64,000 nt of DNA from Owenia fusiformis (lineage: Eukaryota; Annelida; Polychaeta; Sabellida; Oweniidae). The notes below the pieces were generated by a model, which worked only from the letters and a program-made list of their open reading frames with translations, searched no databases and was not told the DNA's origin. The position numbers and the translations under genes are program-made. The DNA lies in contig CAIIXF020000007.1 of assembly GCA_903813345.2 (NCBI GenBank), forward strand, positions 19,949,564-20,013,563, given 5' to 3'. Of this stretch, positions 46,508 through 56,800 are shown in pieces. Position 1 is the stretch's first letter, and the number at the start of each line of letters is the position of its first letter.

Positions 46508-47017
46508 ATGGCTGATGCAACAACATTGCCTGAAAAAGAAGACCAAGTTAAACTGACAAAAGGACTTCACCAAACAAAAGAAGATAGGGTGAAGCAATAA
46601 AATGTGGACGTAGGTGAACCAGAAGATGAAGTTGAACCAGAAGATGAGGTTGAACCAGAAGATGAGGTTGAACCAGAAGATGAGGTTGAACCAGAAGATG
46701 AGGTTGAACCAGAAGATTAGGTTGAACCAGAAGATGTGGTTGAACCAGAAGATGAGGTTGAACCAGAAGATGAGGTTCAACCAGAAGATGAGGTTCAACC
46801 AGAAGATGAGGTTCAACCAGAAGATGAGGTTCAACCAGAAGATGAGGTTCAACCAGAAGATGAGGTTCAACCAGAAGATGAGGTTCAACCAGACAAAGAA
46901 GATGATATTAAAGCAACAAGAAAAGGAGATGGAGATGAAGTAAAAAAAAGTGCATTAACATCTCAAAATAATAAATTGAAGGCTAAACTAGCAGAGTATG
47001 AAAATGATTTCATATAA
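46508..47017 (+). pseudogene. Broken reading frame for an acidic EPEDEV-repeat protein
   Basis: One frame from ATG 46508 (MADATTLPEKEDQVKL...) runs into the EPEDEV/QPEDEV repeats and ends with a basic/acidic tail (KSALTSQNNKLKAKLAEYE). It is interrupted by a TAA at ~46598 and a TAG (GAG to TAG) at ~46717. Shared frame before, across and after the stops suggests a former coding exon. The 3' part from 46736 is still open. No family recognised. Alternatively a minisatellite that happens to be open in this frame. Confidence 0.45.
46614..46893 (+). repeat. 18-bp minisatellite, ~15 copies
   Basis: Unit GAACCAGAAGATGAGGTT; from about the ninth copy onward GAACCA becomes CAACCA. It encodes EPEDEV then QPEDEV. 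The block of identical variants shows expansion by unit duplication. Confidence 0.95.
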
Positions 47018-47947
47018 ACTTTATATAAACAACTTTTTATATAAACAACATTTTCTAAAAACAAACATAGTTGTCAAACCATTAATTGGAAAGGTATTAG
47101 GTAGCGATCTGAGGCACTTCGATCAGGGTGTTGTCGGGACAATTTTTCTTGTGACTTAGGTTATGTATTTAGGTCTATCTCAACAGATTTTACTGGTCTT
47201 ATGCGCCGCAAATGGTGCGAAAGATGTTAAAATTGCATTTTCGACCCTAAAATTCAGATTTCTTGGGGGTACATTATTATCTAGCTATAAAACAAAAACT
47301 AAACAACCAATGCTTCTTTCTTTTGGTGTTTCTGTTAAGAGTAATCATACTTACAATGCATATGTAAGAAAATTGAAGAATTTTAACTTTATTTAAAAAC
47401 AGCAACATTTTTTCACCCTAAAATCATAGAATTTAGGGGGGTTGAGAGACACTGATTGGTATTGATTTTTTAATTTCTCAATCAATCTCAGTTTAAAATG
47501 AATGGAACTTTCCTAAAAGTAGCACCAACATGTCCCCAACACATTACCATAAAGAAAAAACTCAAACTCTAACATGTTTTTTGCCTATAGGGGTCAATTT
47601 ACCTCTCCCCTCTTTCTCTTTTTAGAAGGGCGTGGCCATATTGGCATGTTCATCTAAAAATAAATACTTCACATTCATATCCATCCTCTGATCACAGGGC
47701 TTCAAAATCCAGAACATATTCTTTCTTTTTACCCCCTGCGATAAGCAGTTATCATTTCCCCGATTAAGAACTTGCAATCTGATTGGCTGTCGCAACACTG
47801 TGACACAAATCATGTATAAGTCATTGTGCATAATTAGATCATGTGATTCAGTTAAATCGGCACGTCCAAATTGGTAATTGCAGGGGGAAGAAGGAGGTAT
47901 GAATTCTGGACACCTGCTTAGGATGGTTCATATCAGGTTATCATTTT

Positions 47948-48440
47948 TATGTCACCAACAAAAAGTGGTGACATATTGTTAAGGTCTCTGTTCTTTTTTG
48001 AAGTCAGTGGTCGGCGGTTTGTGATTGGTGGTTGGAAATTGGGGTCTGTAACAAATTCTTACAATTTCCAATAATTAACAAATACTGAATAGACCGACTT
48101 CAATTGTTTTCAAAATCATCTACATGTTTTCAGATGTTCAAATCCGACTTTATATTTAAGATTTGACCTTCAATTAAAAAAAGGTCTTTTTTCAACTTGC
48201 TTCAAATTAACCATTTTTTTCAAAATCATCTATAAGTTATCGGAAGTTCAAATCTGACTTAAGGTTTGAGATTTGACCTTCAATGACCTTCTTAAGATTT
48301 AAGAATATAGATTTGATCATTTAATGACATTCTAAAGGTCAAAATAGATTTGACCTTTAGTGACCTCCTCAAGGTCAAAAATATATTTCTTATCTTGTTT
48401 CAACTAGGTGGTGACATTTTGTCATGTTAATGCCTTGTTT
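47948..48440. repeat. Long copy of the GTCACCACC interspersed repeat (copy 3)
   Basis: Starts TTATGTCACCAACAAAAAGT with GGTGACATATTGTTAAGGTC and ends TAGGTGGTGACATTTTGTCA with TGTTAATGCC. The middle contains repeated TTTGACCTTCAATGACC-like phrases. Related copies lie at 9295 and 14768, and a possible fragment of the 5' end is at ~773. Confidence 0.72.
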
Positions 48441-48823
48441 TACTTGTAGCTAGTGAATGTCTTTAAAATGACATAAGCCTAATTCAGTGGGACCTGTGTT
48501 AGTGAACACCTTTCTTTAGTGAACACCTGTGTAAAATGAACACCCTATTTTCAGCACATACCTTGATTCCAATACAAATTGTCTTTCTGTATTGAAATCT
48601 ACAAATAGTGAACACATTTTTTGTGGCTCTATAGATGTTCACTGTACACAGGTTTTACTTTATACAAAATACCTTTATATTTAACTTTAATTGATAAACT
48701 GATTATCTAATTGCAATTATAAATTGCTATCCATTATTTGCAGGGAACATGTAGCAAAACAATAAGGGAGAATAGTAAGCTATTCAAGGCTTATTACTGT
48801 CTGATGTTCTATTATTAATTAAT

Positions 48824-50727
48824 TTGATTGATTCAATTGATGGCTTTCTCAATCCATTCCAAATTGAGGATAATGATCATTTATACTGTATATCATCTGG
48901 AATGCCAACACCCTCTAATTTAGCAGATGATCTCTTAAATGCAGCATCCAAGGGCACACAAGCCTTTAAGCAATATATTCAAGACCAATTTGTGCAGAAG
49001 GGAAAAAGTTTTCATGACCCCATAAAAGAATGAAACTGAAAACATCTGAATTCAATGCTGGAGTCAAAAAGGTGAAAAGCTCTGGAAACAAACTGATTGA
49101 GATTAGAGCTGAGCGCAATATATTTGGCTAGTTAGTCTTGTTATCAGAGCAGCATCGTATCAGTCTAAAGCGAATATTGGAATATCCCCTGAGTCCAATA
49201 CCCTGGGCTCTTGGAACACCTGATGGGCTCTTGGTTAAAACAGAAAAGTCAAAATTATTACATGATCTGGAAAACATATAATATTGGGCATGGACCCAAA
49301 CCAGAAAAAACAATTATAGTCTATGATGGCAATGCATTGTTCCATGTACTTCCTGAGCGACCCAAAACATTTGGATTATTGGCAGAGAGGATCCTTCAGA
49401 TGCTTCCTATAAGACAGATTCAATTAAAGAACCAGAAAGAATATGCAGGTGTGTCTCCAAAAAGCTAATAATAAAAGGACCCAATACCAGGATTCCTAAC
49501 AATTGGAAGGAATTCCTTTTAAATGATGAGAATGAAATGCAGCTGAGTAAGTTGATCCTTGAAGAATGGAAAAAGATAAAAATGCTCCTAAACTCAAAGA
49601 AAGACAGATTCATGTGGTGAGATCTGTACAGTGCACCAGTGATAGAACTACTGTTACACATAGAGTTGAACCTAGTCTGAAATCTTCCCACAAAGAGGTA
49701 GATACAAAAATTATACTCCATGCAATTAGCATGAAATGACTTAAAAAGGTGCAACAATTAGTGCAGGGGGGTAATTCAACAATCATCGACCAGTGTCAAA
49801 ATATATTTAAGTTTGGATATTTCATCAAGACTAACATATATTTTTATTATCTACAAAGAAACCCCCTGGATGAACATAATTTCAGCTGATATTCCTCTTG
49901 AAACGTGGTGAATCTTAAAAATCAAAATAATATAGAAGCTTTGAACTGAATTTACACTTCTAAATTGAGAGTTTATCCATACATTTTCAGAAAATAGGTA
50001 TGTCAAAGAAGATGTTAAGCCAAATATTGACCTGATAGCTCAGAAAAAAGAAAAAAATTCGAATTTTCTCTCTACAGTCCTTGTTGCCCCTTTAATGTAA
50101 AGGAAGTAGGAAATGCGCTCAGTTCAGACATTTGTAAATTTGTAATGCTTTACCAGCCTTCCATTCATTCACTGGATGTGATTCCTTCAGTGCCTTTGTG
50201 AGAAGGGGGAAAGTGTCCCCCCCCCCTAAAATTACTTATGAGATCTGTAGAATTTCAAAAAGGTTTCGGCACCATTGGAGGGGTCATTAATAATCAAACT
50301 GCTAAATGTGCCAAATATGTGCCAAAAGTGTTCAAATATAAATGAGCTGAGATATACCTTATACGAGAACAAATTCCAACCAAAATCTGCTCCAAGTGTG
50401 ATAACAAGCTATGAAGGCATTGACATAAGCCTCCTACCCCCATGTAAAGATTCATTACAGCAGCATCTGGCAAGGGCCAGTTATCAAGCACACATATGGA
50501 AACTTGCCCACATTCCCTTCCCATCAATTCCCTCCCCTGTGTCACATGGATGGAGGATGAAAGATGAAAGATGGCCATTTGGATTTCAATGGGTGTCAAA
50601 TCCAGATAAAATTCTACCCCAGGACCTGGTAGATGTTATTGTAATAGATGATACTTTAGAAGATCAAAATGAAGAGGAAGTTTATGAAATACAAAGCTTT
50701 GTGGATCAAATATATTCTGGTGAATAA
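48824..50727 (+). pseudogene. Decayed gene of an uncharacterised repeat-like protein family
   Basis: Pieces in several frames, in a plausible order: NPFQIEDNDHLYCISSGMP (~48845); then ERNIFG, SLKRILEYPLSPIPWALGTP and DGLLVKTEKSKLLHDLE (~49108-49270); then IIVYDGNALFHVLP and KTFGLLAERIL; then IPNNWKEFLLNDENEMQLSK (~49490-49555); and in an intact 150-codon frame at 50275-50727 LPPCKDSLQQHLARASYQAH (~50430) with HGWRMKDERWPFGFQWV. From memory, these match long uncharacterised proteins that are multicopy in cnidarian, mollusc and fish genomes. I do not know their function. Frameshifts and stops (for example ~49130, ~49283, ~49618) show the copy is dead. It is the only coding cargo of the long-TIR element. 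Confidence 0.6.
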
Positions 50728-51556
50728 AAACTACATTTGTGATGACAGAAATTCATACAATGAGTAAAATTAATATTATGACTGAGTTGTGAACTGTGTA
50801 TTAGATAATATTCAACTTCAGATTTTTAATATTCTCATATCTCGAGCCTACATAGAATAAATATTGTATTATAAATAATTCACAGGTATGTACTATATGT
50901 ATACACCTAAGTGAAAATATTTTATGGTAATATATTTGATAAAATACATGATATGTACATATATTCATTTAATGTGACATCATGCTACTGTTTAAATCCA
51001 CATGTATTAATGGCCACACCCCTTTTATAAGGGAAAGAGGGGAGAGGTAAATTGACTCTAATAGATAAAAACATCAGAGTTTGAGTTTTTTTTCTTTATG
51101 GGTAATATGCTGGGGACATGTTGGTGCTATTTTTAGGAAAGTTTCATTAATATTAAACAAAGATTGATTGAGAAATTAAAATATCAATTCCGATCAGTGT
51201 CTCTCGACCCCCCTAAATTCGATGATTTTAGGGTGAAAAAATGTTGTTGTTTTTAAATTAAGTTAAAATTCTTCAATTTTTTTACATGTGCATTTTAAAT
51301 ATAATTACTCTTAACAGAAACAGCAAAAGAAAGAAGCATTGGTTGTTTAGTTTTTGTTTTATAGCTAAATAATAATGCACCCCTAAGAAATCTGAATTTT
51401 AGGGTCGAAAATGCAATTTTAACATCTTTCGCACCATTTGCGGCGCATAAGACCAGTAAAATCTGTTGATATAGACCTAAATACATAACCTAAGTCACAA
51501 GAGAAATTGTCCCGACAACACCCTGATCGAAGTGCCTCAGATCGCTACCTATATGT

Positions 51557-52890
51557 GATTGGTTACTGTAATTAGGAAAGATACAGTTGTATTGTGACTT
51601 CTAACATAACTTTTGAAATAACAGTTTAAATGATCCATATAAAAATATGTATGCCTACTTTAATTACTATGTAATGAGATTGTTACAACAAATGTGGAAG
51701 TTATAATTCATTTTATATAAACAGGTTGCTAGAACCATTGGAGAGGTATGTGATTGGTTACAGTAATTAGAAAAGATACAGTTGCATTTCATAAACCTTA
51801 TTGTGACTTCGTACATACATTTGAAATAACATTTTAAGTGATCCATATAAAGATATGTATACCTACTTTAATTACTTAATTACTATGCAATGAGATTGTT
51901 ACAACAAATGTGGAAGTTATAAATCATTTTATATAAACATGTTGCTAGATTCATTGGAGAGGTACTAGTATATGATTGGTTACTGTAATTAGAAAGATAC
52001 AGTTGCATTTCATAAACCTTATAGTGACTTCGTACATACATTTTGAAATAACATTTTAAGTGATCCATATAAAGATATGTATGCCTACTTTAATTACTTT
52101 ATTACTATGCAATGAGATTGTTACAACAAATGTGGAAGTTATAATTCATTTTATATAAACAGGTTGCTAGAACCATTGGAGAGGTACTATAGTATATGAT
52201 TGGTTACTGTAATTAGGAAAGATACAGTTGCATTTCATAAACCTTATTGTGACTTCGTACATACATTTTGAAATAACATTTTAGGTGATCCATACAAAGA
52301 AACGTATGCCTACTTAATTACTTTATTACTATGTAATGAGGTTGTTACAACAAATGTGGAAGTTATAATTCATTTTATATAAACAGGTTGCTAGAACCAT
52401 TGGAGAGGTATATGATTGGTTACTGTAATTAGGAAAGATACAGTTGCATTTCATAAACCTTATTGTGACTTCGTACATACATTTTGAAATAACATTTTAG
52501 GTGATCCATATAAAGATATCCAGTATGCCTACTTAATTACTTTATTACTATGTAATGAGATTGTTACAACAAATGTGGAAGTTATAAATCATTTTATATA
52601 AACATGTTGCTAGAACCATTGGAGAGGTACTAGTATATGATTGGTTACTGTAATTAGAAAAGATACAGTTGCATTTCATAAACCTTATTGTGACCACATA
52701 CATACATTTTGAAATAACATTTTAAGTGATCCATATAAAGATATGTATGCCTACTTTAATTACTTTATTACTATGCAATGAGATTGTTACAACAAATGTG
52801 GAAGTTATAAATCATTCTATATAAACATGTTGCTAGAACCATTGGAGAGGTATATGATTGGTAACTGTAATTAGGAGATACAGTTGCATT
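51557..52890 (+). repeat. ~220-bp tandem repeat, about six copies
   Basis: GATTGGTTACTGTAATTAGG recurs at ~51557, 51752, 51974, 52198, 52414, 52639 and 52856 (spacings 195-225). Each unit also has CAGTTGCATTTCATAAACCT, TTACAACAAATGTGGAAG and ACCATTGGAGAGGTA. Copies are highly similar. A diverged piece of the unit lies left of 47095. Confidence 0.93.
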
Positions 52891-53051
52891 TCATAAATCA
52901 TATAGATGGCGTGCATAATGGAGGTTTGAATTATTCGAGCTCCTGGAAATTGTATGATTAGAGCTATATAAGTGCCAGTTTTTCACATTAGATGACGGAT
53001 TTTAGTATATAATACACTCAACCACAATATTGGATATATAAATCTGTCAAA

Positions 53052-54038
53052 ATGAGCACCGTGAAGCAGAACACGGCCAACATTGCGAGCTTCTTTGTCA
53101 CCAAGGATAAAAATGGAGGAACAACCAAAGAGACTTCCGGGACGGAAATTGCCAATCCTAGAAAACGCAGGCAAGCTGGTAATAGTGACAGTACTTTCAG
53201 TATTCATAATTATAGCGATGATGATGATGAAAACTTAACCGAAGATGAATATGAAGATGTGTTACATGAAGAAACAGAAGATTCGGGAGTAACGAAAGAA
53301 TGGATAATGAAAATGTTCAGTGATACCATTAAATCCCATGAGAAGACCATTAATAAAACTGTGAGTAAAATCGTAGGTAAAGCTGTCACAAAAGCGATTG
53401 AAGCGACTAACATCAGGCTAGACTCCTTAGAAAAAGAAAACTCATCCCTCAAAATCAAGGTGAACTCTCTTGAACAAAGAATTGAGAAACTAGAAATCAG
53501 TTGTAACCACAACGCCCAATATAGCAGAAAAAACACTGTACGTATACTGGGCATTCCTGAATCGAATAACCCAGCGACTGAGGATTGTAGTGTGTCGATC
53601 TCGAATAACGATATTATTCAGAACAAAATCCCCGGGGTATTTGACCCTGAAAAGATTGAGGTATCTCATCGACTTGGAGTCTTTAACGCATCAAGCAGAT
53701 ATCCACGTCCTATAATTGTTAAATTCAAATACAGAGGATCCAAAGACGACTCGATGAAACGGAGAAGGGAATTGAAGGGATCATCTATCATCATTTACGA
53801 GGATCTTAGCCCCGGGAACCGCCAGCTGCTATACCAAATTAAGCAGCATTCTGAGATTGTGCAAGGTTGGAGCTCAAACGGAAAAATCCTTGGGAGACTG
53901 CGACGAGGTGATATCATATCCTTCGAGGTTACAGATGACATTGAACAAAGCATAAATATGAGACTCAGAGAACCAGCGCGTACTACCAGACAAGGACCTC
54001 GGGTTACGGCTACAACGAGTTCTGCTGAAACATCCTAG
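53052..54038 (+). CDS. LINE ORF1 protein (coiled coil plus RNA-binding-like domain)
   Basis: An intact 328-aa frame. Residues 1-75 are basic then very acidic (NYSDDDDENLTEDEYED). Residues ~85-155 show heptad-like Leu/Ile spacing (LDSLEKENSSLKIKVNSLEQ), typical of the trimerising coiled coil of such ORF1 proteins. QYSRKNTVRILGIPES (~156-171) starts the RRM-like segment, and HRLG, RPIIVKFKYRG and RRRELKGSSIIIYEDLS follow in the usual order. Known of the family: binds element RNA and acts as a nucleic-acid chaperone in the cytoplasmic RNP. No zinc knuckle is seen. The frame is uninterrupted although ORF2 of the same copy is broken. Confidence 0.88.
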   Translation: MSTVKQNTANIASFFVTKDKNGGTTKETSGTEIANPRKRRQAGNSDSTFSIHNYSDDDDENLTEDEYEDVLHEETEDSGVTKEWIMKMFSDTIKSHEKTINKTVSKIVGKAVTKAIEATNIRLDSLEKENSSLKIKVNSLEQRIEKLEISCNHNAQYSRKNTVRILGIPESNNPATEDCSVSISNNDIIQNKIPGVFDPEKIEVSHRLGVFNASSRYPRPIIVKFKYRGSKDDSMKRRRELKGSSIIIYEDLSPGNRQLLYQIKQHSEIVQGWSSNGKILGRLRRGDIISFEVTDDIEQSINMRLREPARTTRQGPRVTATTSSAETS

Positions 54039-55337
54039 AGACATTTGAACCCCGTCTCCATAAACATTGACTGTTGAATGTCAACTGATAAGTATAATCA
54101 TCTTCACACATGTTATTAGCTAAACTGTAAAATACTGTCTCTACATTATTAAGACATCGTAAATCAGTCACTCGTGCATCAAACTAAAGACATTGCAAGG
54201 AATAGACTGTACAGTATCTCAGTAAATTTATGGTTAAACTGGGCAATTCATCTCCCAAAATCAAACGAATAAACGACCCATTTTTCCAGTTTTATGAAAC
54301 ATTTAATTGCTATGGTTTATTAACTACATGCTTGAATGAAAACATAACTTCTTTTGTTATTAGAAATGTCCAAAATCACTGATCATAACTTAGTATTACG
54401 GTGCAAAATAAATGTAATCTAAGATGTACCATGTAAACACAAGTACACTTGTTATTGTTTATTGCGCATGTGTAGGATGATTAATCCCGGCTATGGCAGT
54501 ACAGTTATGTTTATAGTACAGTGTAAAGGCATGTCAGCTGTATTTCATTATGATAATTATCACTTGAACTGAATAACTTCGGGAGCATTATCAAGGTAAA
54601 AAACTAACTACATGTATGTATCATGCACTGTTGTGGCATGATGAGCATTCCAATAACAACATGAATCTAGCCTATATTTTCTTCGATTTGTGCATAATGC
54701 TACACGTATGTCAATCTCGACTTGTATTTTTATGCATAGCATAGCGTACTCTAACATGGATAATTATGCGTATATGCTAAATCTGTATATATTGGGGAAT
54801 TGGAAAACATTCATAGTTGAATTGCATTGAGTGTGGTCAGTAATTTACAAGTTTTGTTTTGCAGTACTCTAAATCACAATACCCTGCTATCAATTTTCTA
54901 AATGACCTCACACTCTAACTGTGGAAACTTGTAAAAGGTCATGTAAAGTGAACAATGTTTGTATTTACTAATAACTAATGACCCTTAGGCAATAGTCCAA
55001 TATGTCTTTTAATTTAGGGTGTTCTGCTAAGAATGAAGCTATCCCAACTCTCATCCAGAGTTGTGTTACACCTAATAATAATCTAATCTCAGGGTATCCA
55101 ATCTTAGTGTAGTATAATCACATACACAGTCCTAAATGCAATGTTATTATGCTATCACTGAGGAATTATTTCAAAACAAAAATTTGAGTTCTTTTTCTGA
55201 AGTATTTGTGCAATAAAATTATAGGCTGACATATACATCTTTAAAACAGTATGGTTAAATAATGATTGGGTAAAGACTAGACAATGTCAAACCCATTTAG
55301 GGTTTTGGACATTGAATAAAAAAACTTATAATGGCAC
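54039..55337. other. ORF1-ORF2 spacer, no coding seen
   Basis: About 1.3 kb with no frame worth calling. It is long for a LINE spacer. It may be an internal untranslated region or decayed coding sequence; I see no second repeat boundary in it. Confidence 0.4.
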
Positions 55338-55583
55338 ATGAGATATGATTTTATAACACTTTCCAGAGAGCCCTTATTCACAGACAGTCACATTGAAAGT
55401 ATGATCTCAAACATGATCATATTTACAATGACTGCCATGTTCATGGCCTATACCATGACTTGTGAACTTGAGCTTTTTTGTGTTACAGGCTTTCCGTGGG
55501 GGCGAATTTTATTGTATTGTAAGTTAACATGTGTTCTAATGATATATGTAGGTTACAATCCTGCTAGGGTTGGAATTGGCTAA
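55338..55583 (+). CDS. Small hydrophobic ORF ending in a TAATG overlap with ORF2
   Basis: 81 codons with two strongly hydrophobic stretches (SNMIIFTMTAMFMAYTMTC and ILLYCKLTCVLMIYVGY). Its TAA (55581-55583) overlaps the ORF2 ATG (55583-55585) as TAATG. In the silkworm LINE SART1 a UAAUG junction couples translation of ORF1 and ORF2 by stop-and-restart. Here it could do the same, or the two frames may be one membrane-domain ORF split by an old frameshift. No family match. Confidence 0.45.
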   Translation: MRYDFITLSREPLFTDSHIESMISNMIIFTMTAMFMAYTMTCELELFCVTGFPWGRILLYCKLTCVLMIYVGYNPARVGIG

Positions 55584-56136
55584 TGCCAATTTGTATTGAA
55601 ATATGGAGAATAGCAGTAGGGTTGTTTAATTACCATAAACTGAAAATGATCAATGCACCAGACTCTTCCAGTGATATACCAGGCTTATATTTCAGAATTT
55701 GTACTCTCTTAACCCTCTTACTAATTGGTGGAGGGTTATTGTTTAACATTGCCAAACATGGAACACTGGTTTTTACATTCTTGTCTTTTATTATAATATT
55801 TGCCCAACAAGTATTTTATTTTTGTCTGGTATCAATGACATGTTTTTATGTACTATCATATGTCATGCATCAGCATTCTAATTTTTCACTAGTCGTTATT
55901 AAATTGTTTCTACTGGTACTGTCAATAGGTTGCCTCCCAGGTTCGGTACTGCTCATACATAACCCAAGTCACATAAGTAGAATTCTGTTAATGTTATGTG
56001 GAGATGTGGAAATCAATCCTGGACCGGTTGATGATCTAAAAATACTTTTTTGTAACATAAATAGTATCAAAGCTGATTCAATGGGTAGATTAGAATTCCT
56101 TAAACAGTATGCTAAAAATGAACAGTTTCATATTAT
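55583..56136 (+). pseudogene. LINE ORF2, 5' part: membrane region, 2A-like motif, start of endonuclease (cut by insertion)
   Basis: About 184 codons before the LTR insertion. Residues ~35-125 contain four or more hydrophobic segments (ICTLLTLLLIGGGLLF, LVFTFLSFIIIFAQQVFYF, LVVIKLFLLVLSIGCLPG). DVEINPGP at residues 141-148 is a full 2A consensus. Right after it the APE endonuclease begins (KILFCNINSIKAD; the Asn of the NINS motif is a metal ligand in the family). Frame continues exactly into 61543 when the LTR element and one duplication are removed. Known: 2A motifs occur at the N-terminus of ORF2 in some APE-type LINEs of marine invertebrates. Confidence 0.85.
56003..56026 (+). other. 2A-like ribosome-skipping motif (DVEINPGP)
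   Basis: Encodes D-V-E-I-N-P-G-P, meeting the D-[VI]-E-x-N-P-G-P consensus, preceded by a hydrophobic/Leu-rich stretch (RILLMLCG) as in active 2As. It would release the membrane leader and let the endonuclease-RT start with Pro. Activity is inferred. Confidence 0.85.
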
Positions 56137-56537
56137 TATAGCATTTTTCATGTTGATTCACCGTATTGTGCTGCCATCTTTCAATGGGTTTCTTATAGGT
56201 TTTGTAGGGTAAGGGATTGCCTTTCATTTCCTATAACTTGGGGGTATTTAAGAGAAATTTTGGGCTTCATTCAGTAGAGAGTTAGATCGGGGGGAACATC
56301 AAACATCATTTCTTTTCATCTTATTAATCTCATTTTCATTCTTTCTTTATCTTTGAACAGTTTTATTTTATACTGAAGAGTGTAATTGTACATGTTTAGT
56401 CTTTTACTTGGAATAAAGTATAGTTTTATGAGTATATTAATTCTGTGTTAATCTTGTCTTTTTTACATTACAAGACCAATCCATATTATTTTATGAAGAA
56501 CCCACAGAGCTATTTAAACAACAAAGCTCGAAGCTTC
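56137..56537 (+). repeat. 5' LTR
   Basis: 401 bp. TATTTAAG at ~56245 is a TATA-like box followed ~30 bp later by a likely start of R. AATAAA is at 56412-56417. Identical to the 3' LTR. Confidence 0.93.
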
Positions 56538-56539
56538 AT

Positions 56540-56558
56540 TGGTGGCAGCGGTGGGATT
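56540..56558 (+). promoter_or_regulatory. Primer binding site, tRNA-Leu(UAG) type
   Basis: TGGTGGCAGCGGTGGGATT begins 2 nt after the 5' LTR. From memory it is the complement of the last 19 nt (with CCA) of animal tRNA-Leu(UAG). It would prime minus-strand DNA synthesis. Confidence 0.82.
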
Positions 56559-56616
56559 GGTCTTTGTCTTGTAAAGAGATTCTTTTCGCAGTTTTAGTGT
56601 CTTTATTTTCATTAAA

Positions 56617-56800
56617 GAGTGGAGATTAGTTCTCTTCACATCTTTAAATTTGATTAACTTTTACTGAAGAGTGGAGATTAGTTCTCTTCGCATCTTCAAG
56701 TTAGCTTTACTCTTACAAAAGAGCGGAGATTAGTTCTCTTCGTTTCTCTCTTTTAAGTTAGGTTCATTCTATACTGAAGAGTGAAGATTAGTTCTCTTCA
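56617..56800 (+). repeat. Four-copy leader repeat with self-complementary cores
   Basis: GAGTGGAGATTAGTTCTCTTC occurs four times (starts 56617, 56669, 56721, 56779) with minor changes. The GAAGAG/CTCTTC ends can pair, making a small stem-loop in each copy. In a retroelement leader this is where dimerisation or packaging signals lie; that role is inference. Confidence 0.75.

Larger units (their letters stand above)
47098..51551. mobile_element. 4.45-kb DNA element with ~545-bp inverted repeats
   Basis: The left arm 47098-47643 begins TAGGTAGCGATCTGAGGCAC. The right arm 51010-51551 ends with its complement and pairs along the whole length with scattered differences. TAT lies directly outside both ends (47095-47097 and 51552-51554), a plausible 3-bp duplication. 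The outer flanks both match the ~220-bp satellite (AACCATT..GGA.AGGTAT), so the element appears to have inserted into that array. The interior holds a decayed gene (48824-50727) and a copy of the GTCACCACC repeat. Superfamily unassigned. Confidence 0.8.

Noticed and set aside
47163-47396. 77-codon frame and its twin at 51295-51486
   Set aside because: They are the same sequence in the two arms of the long TIR, with no coding signature.
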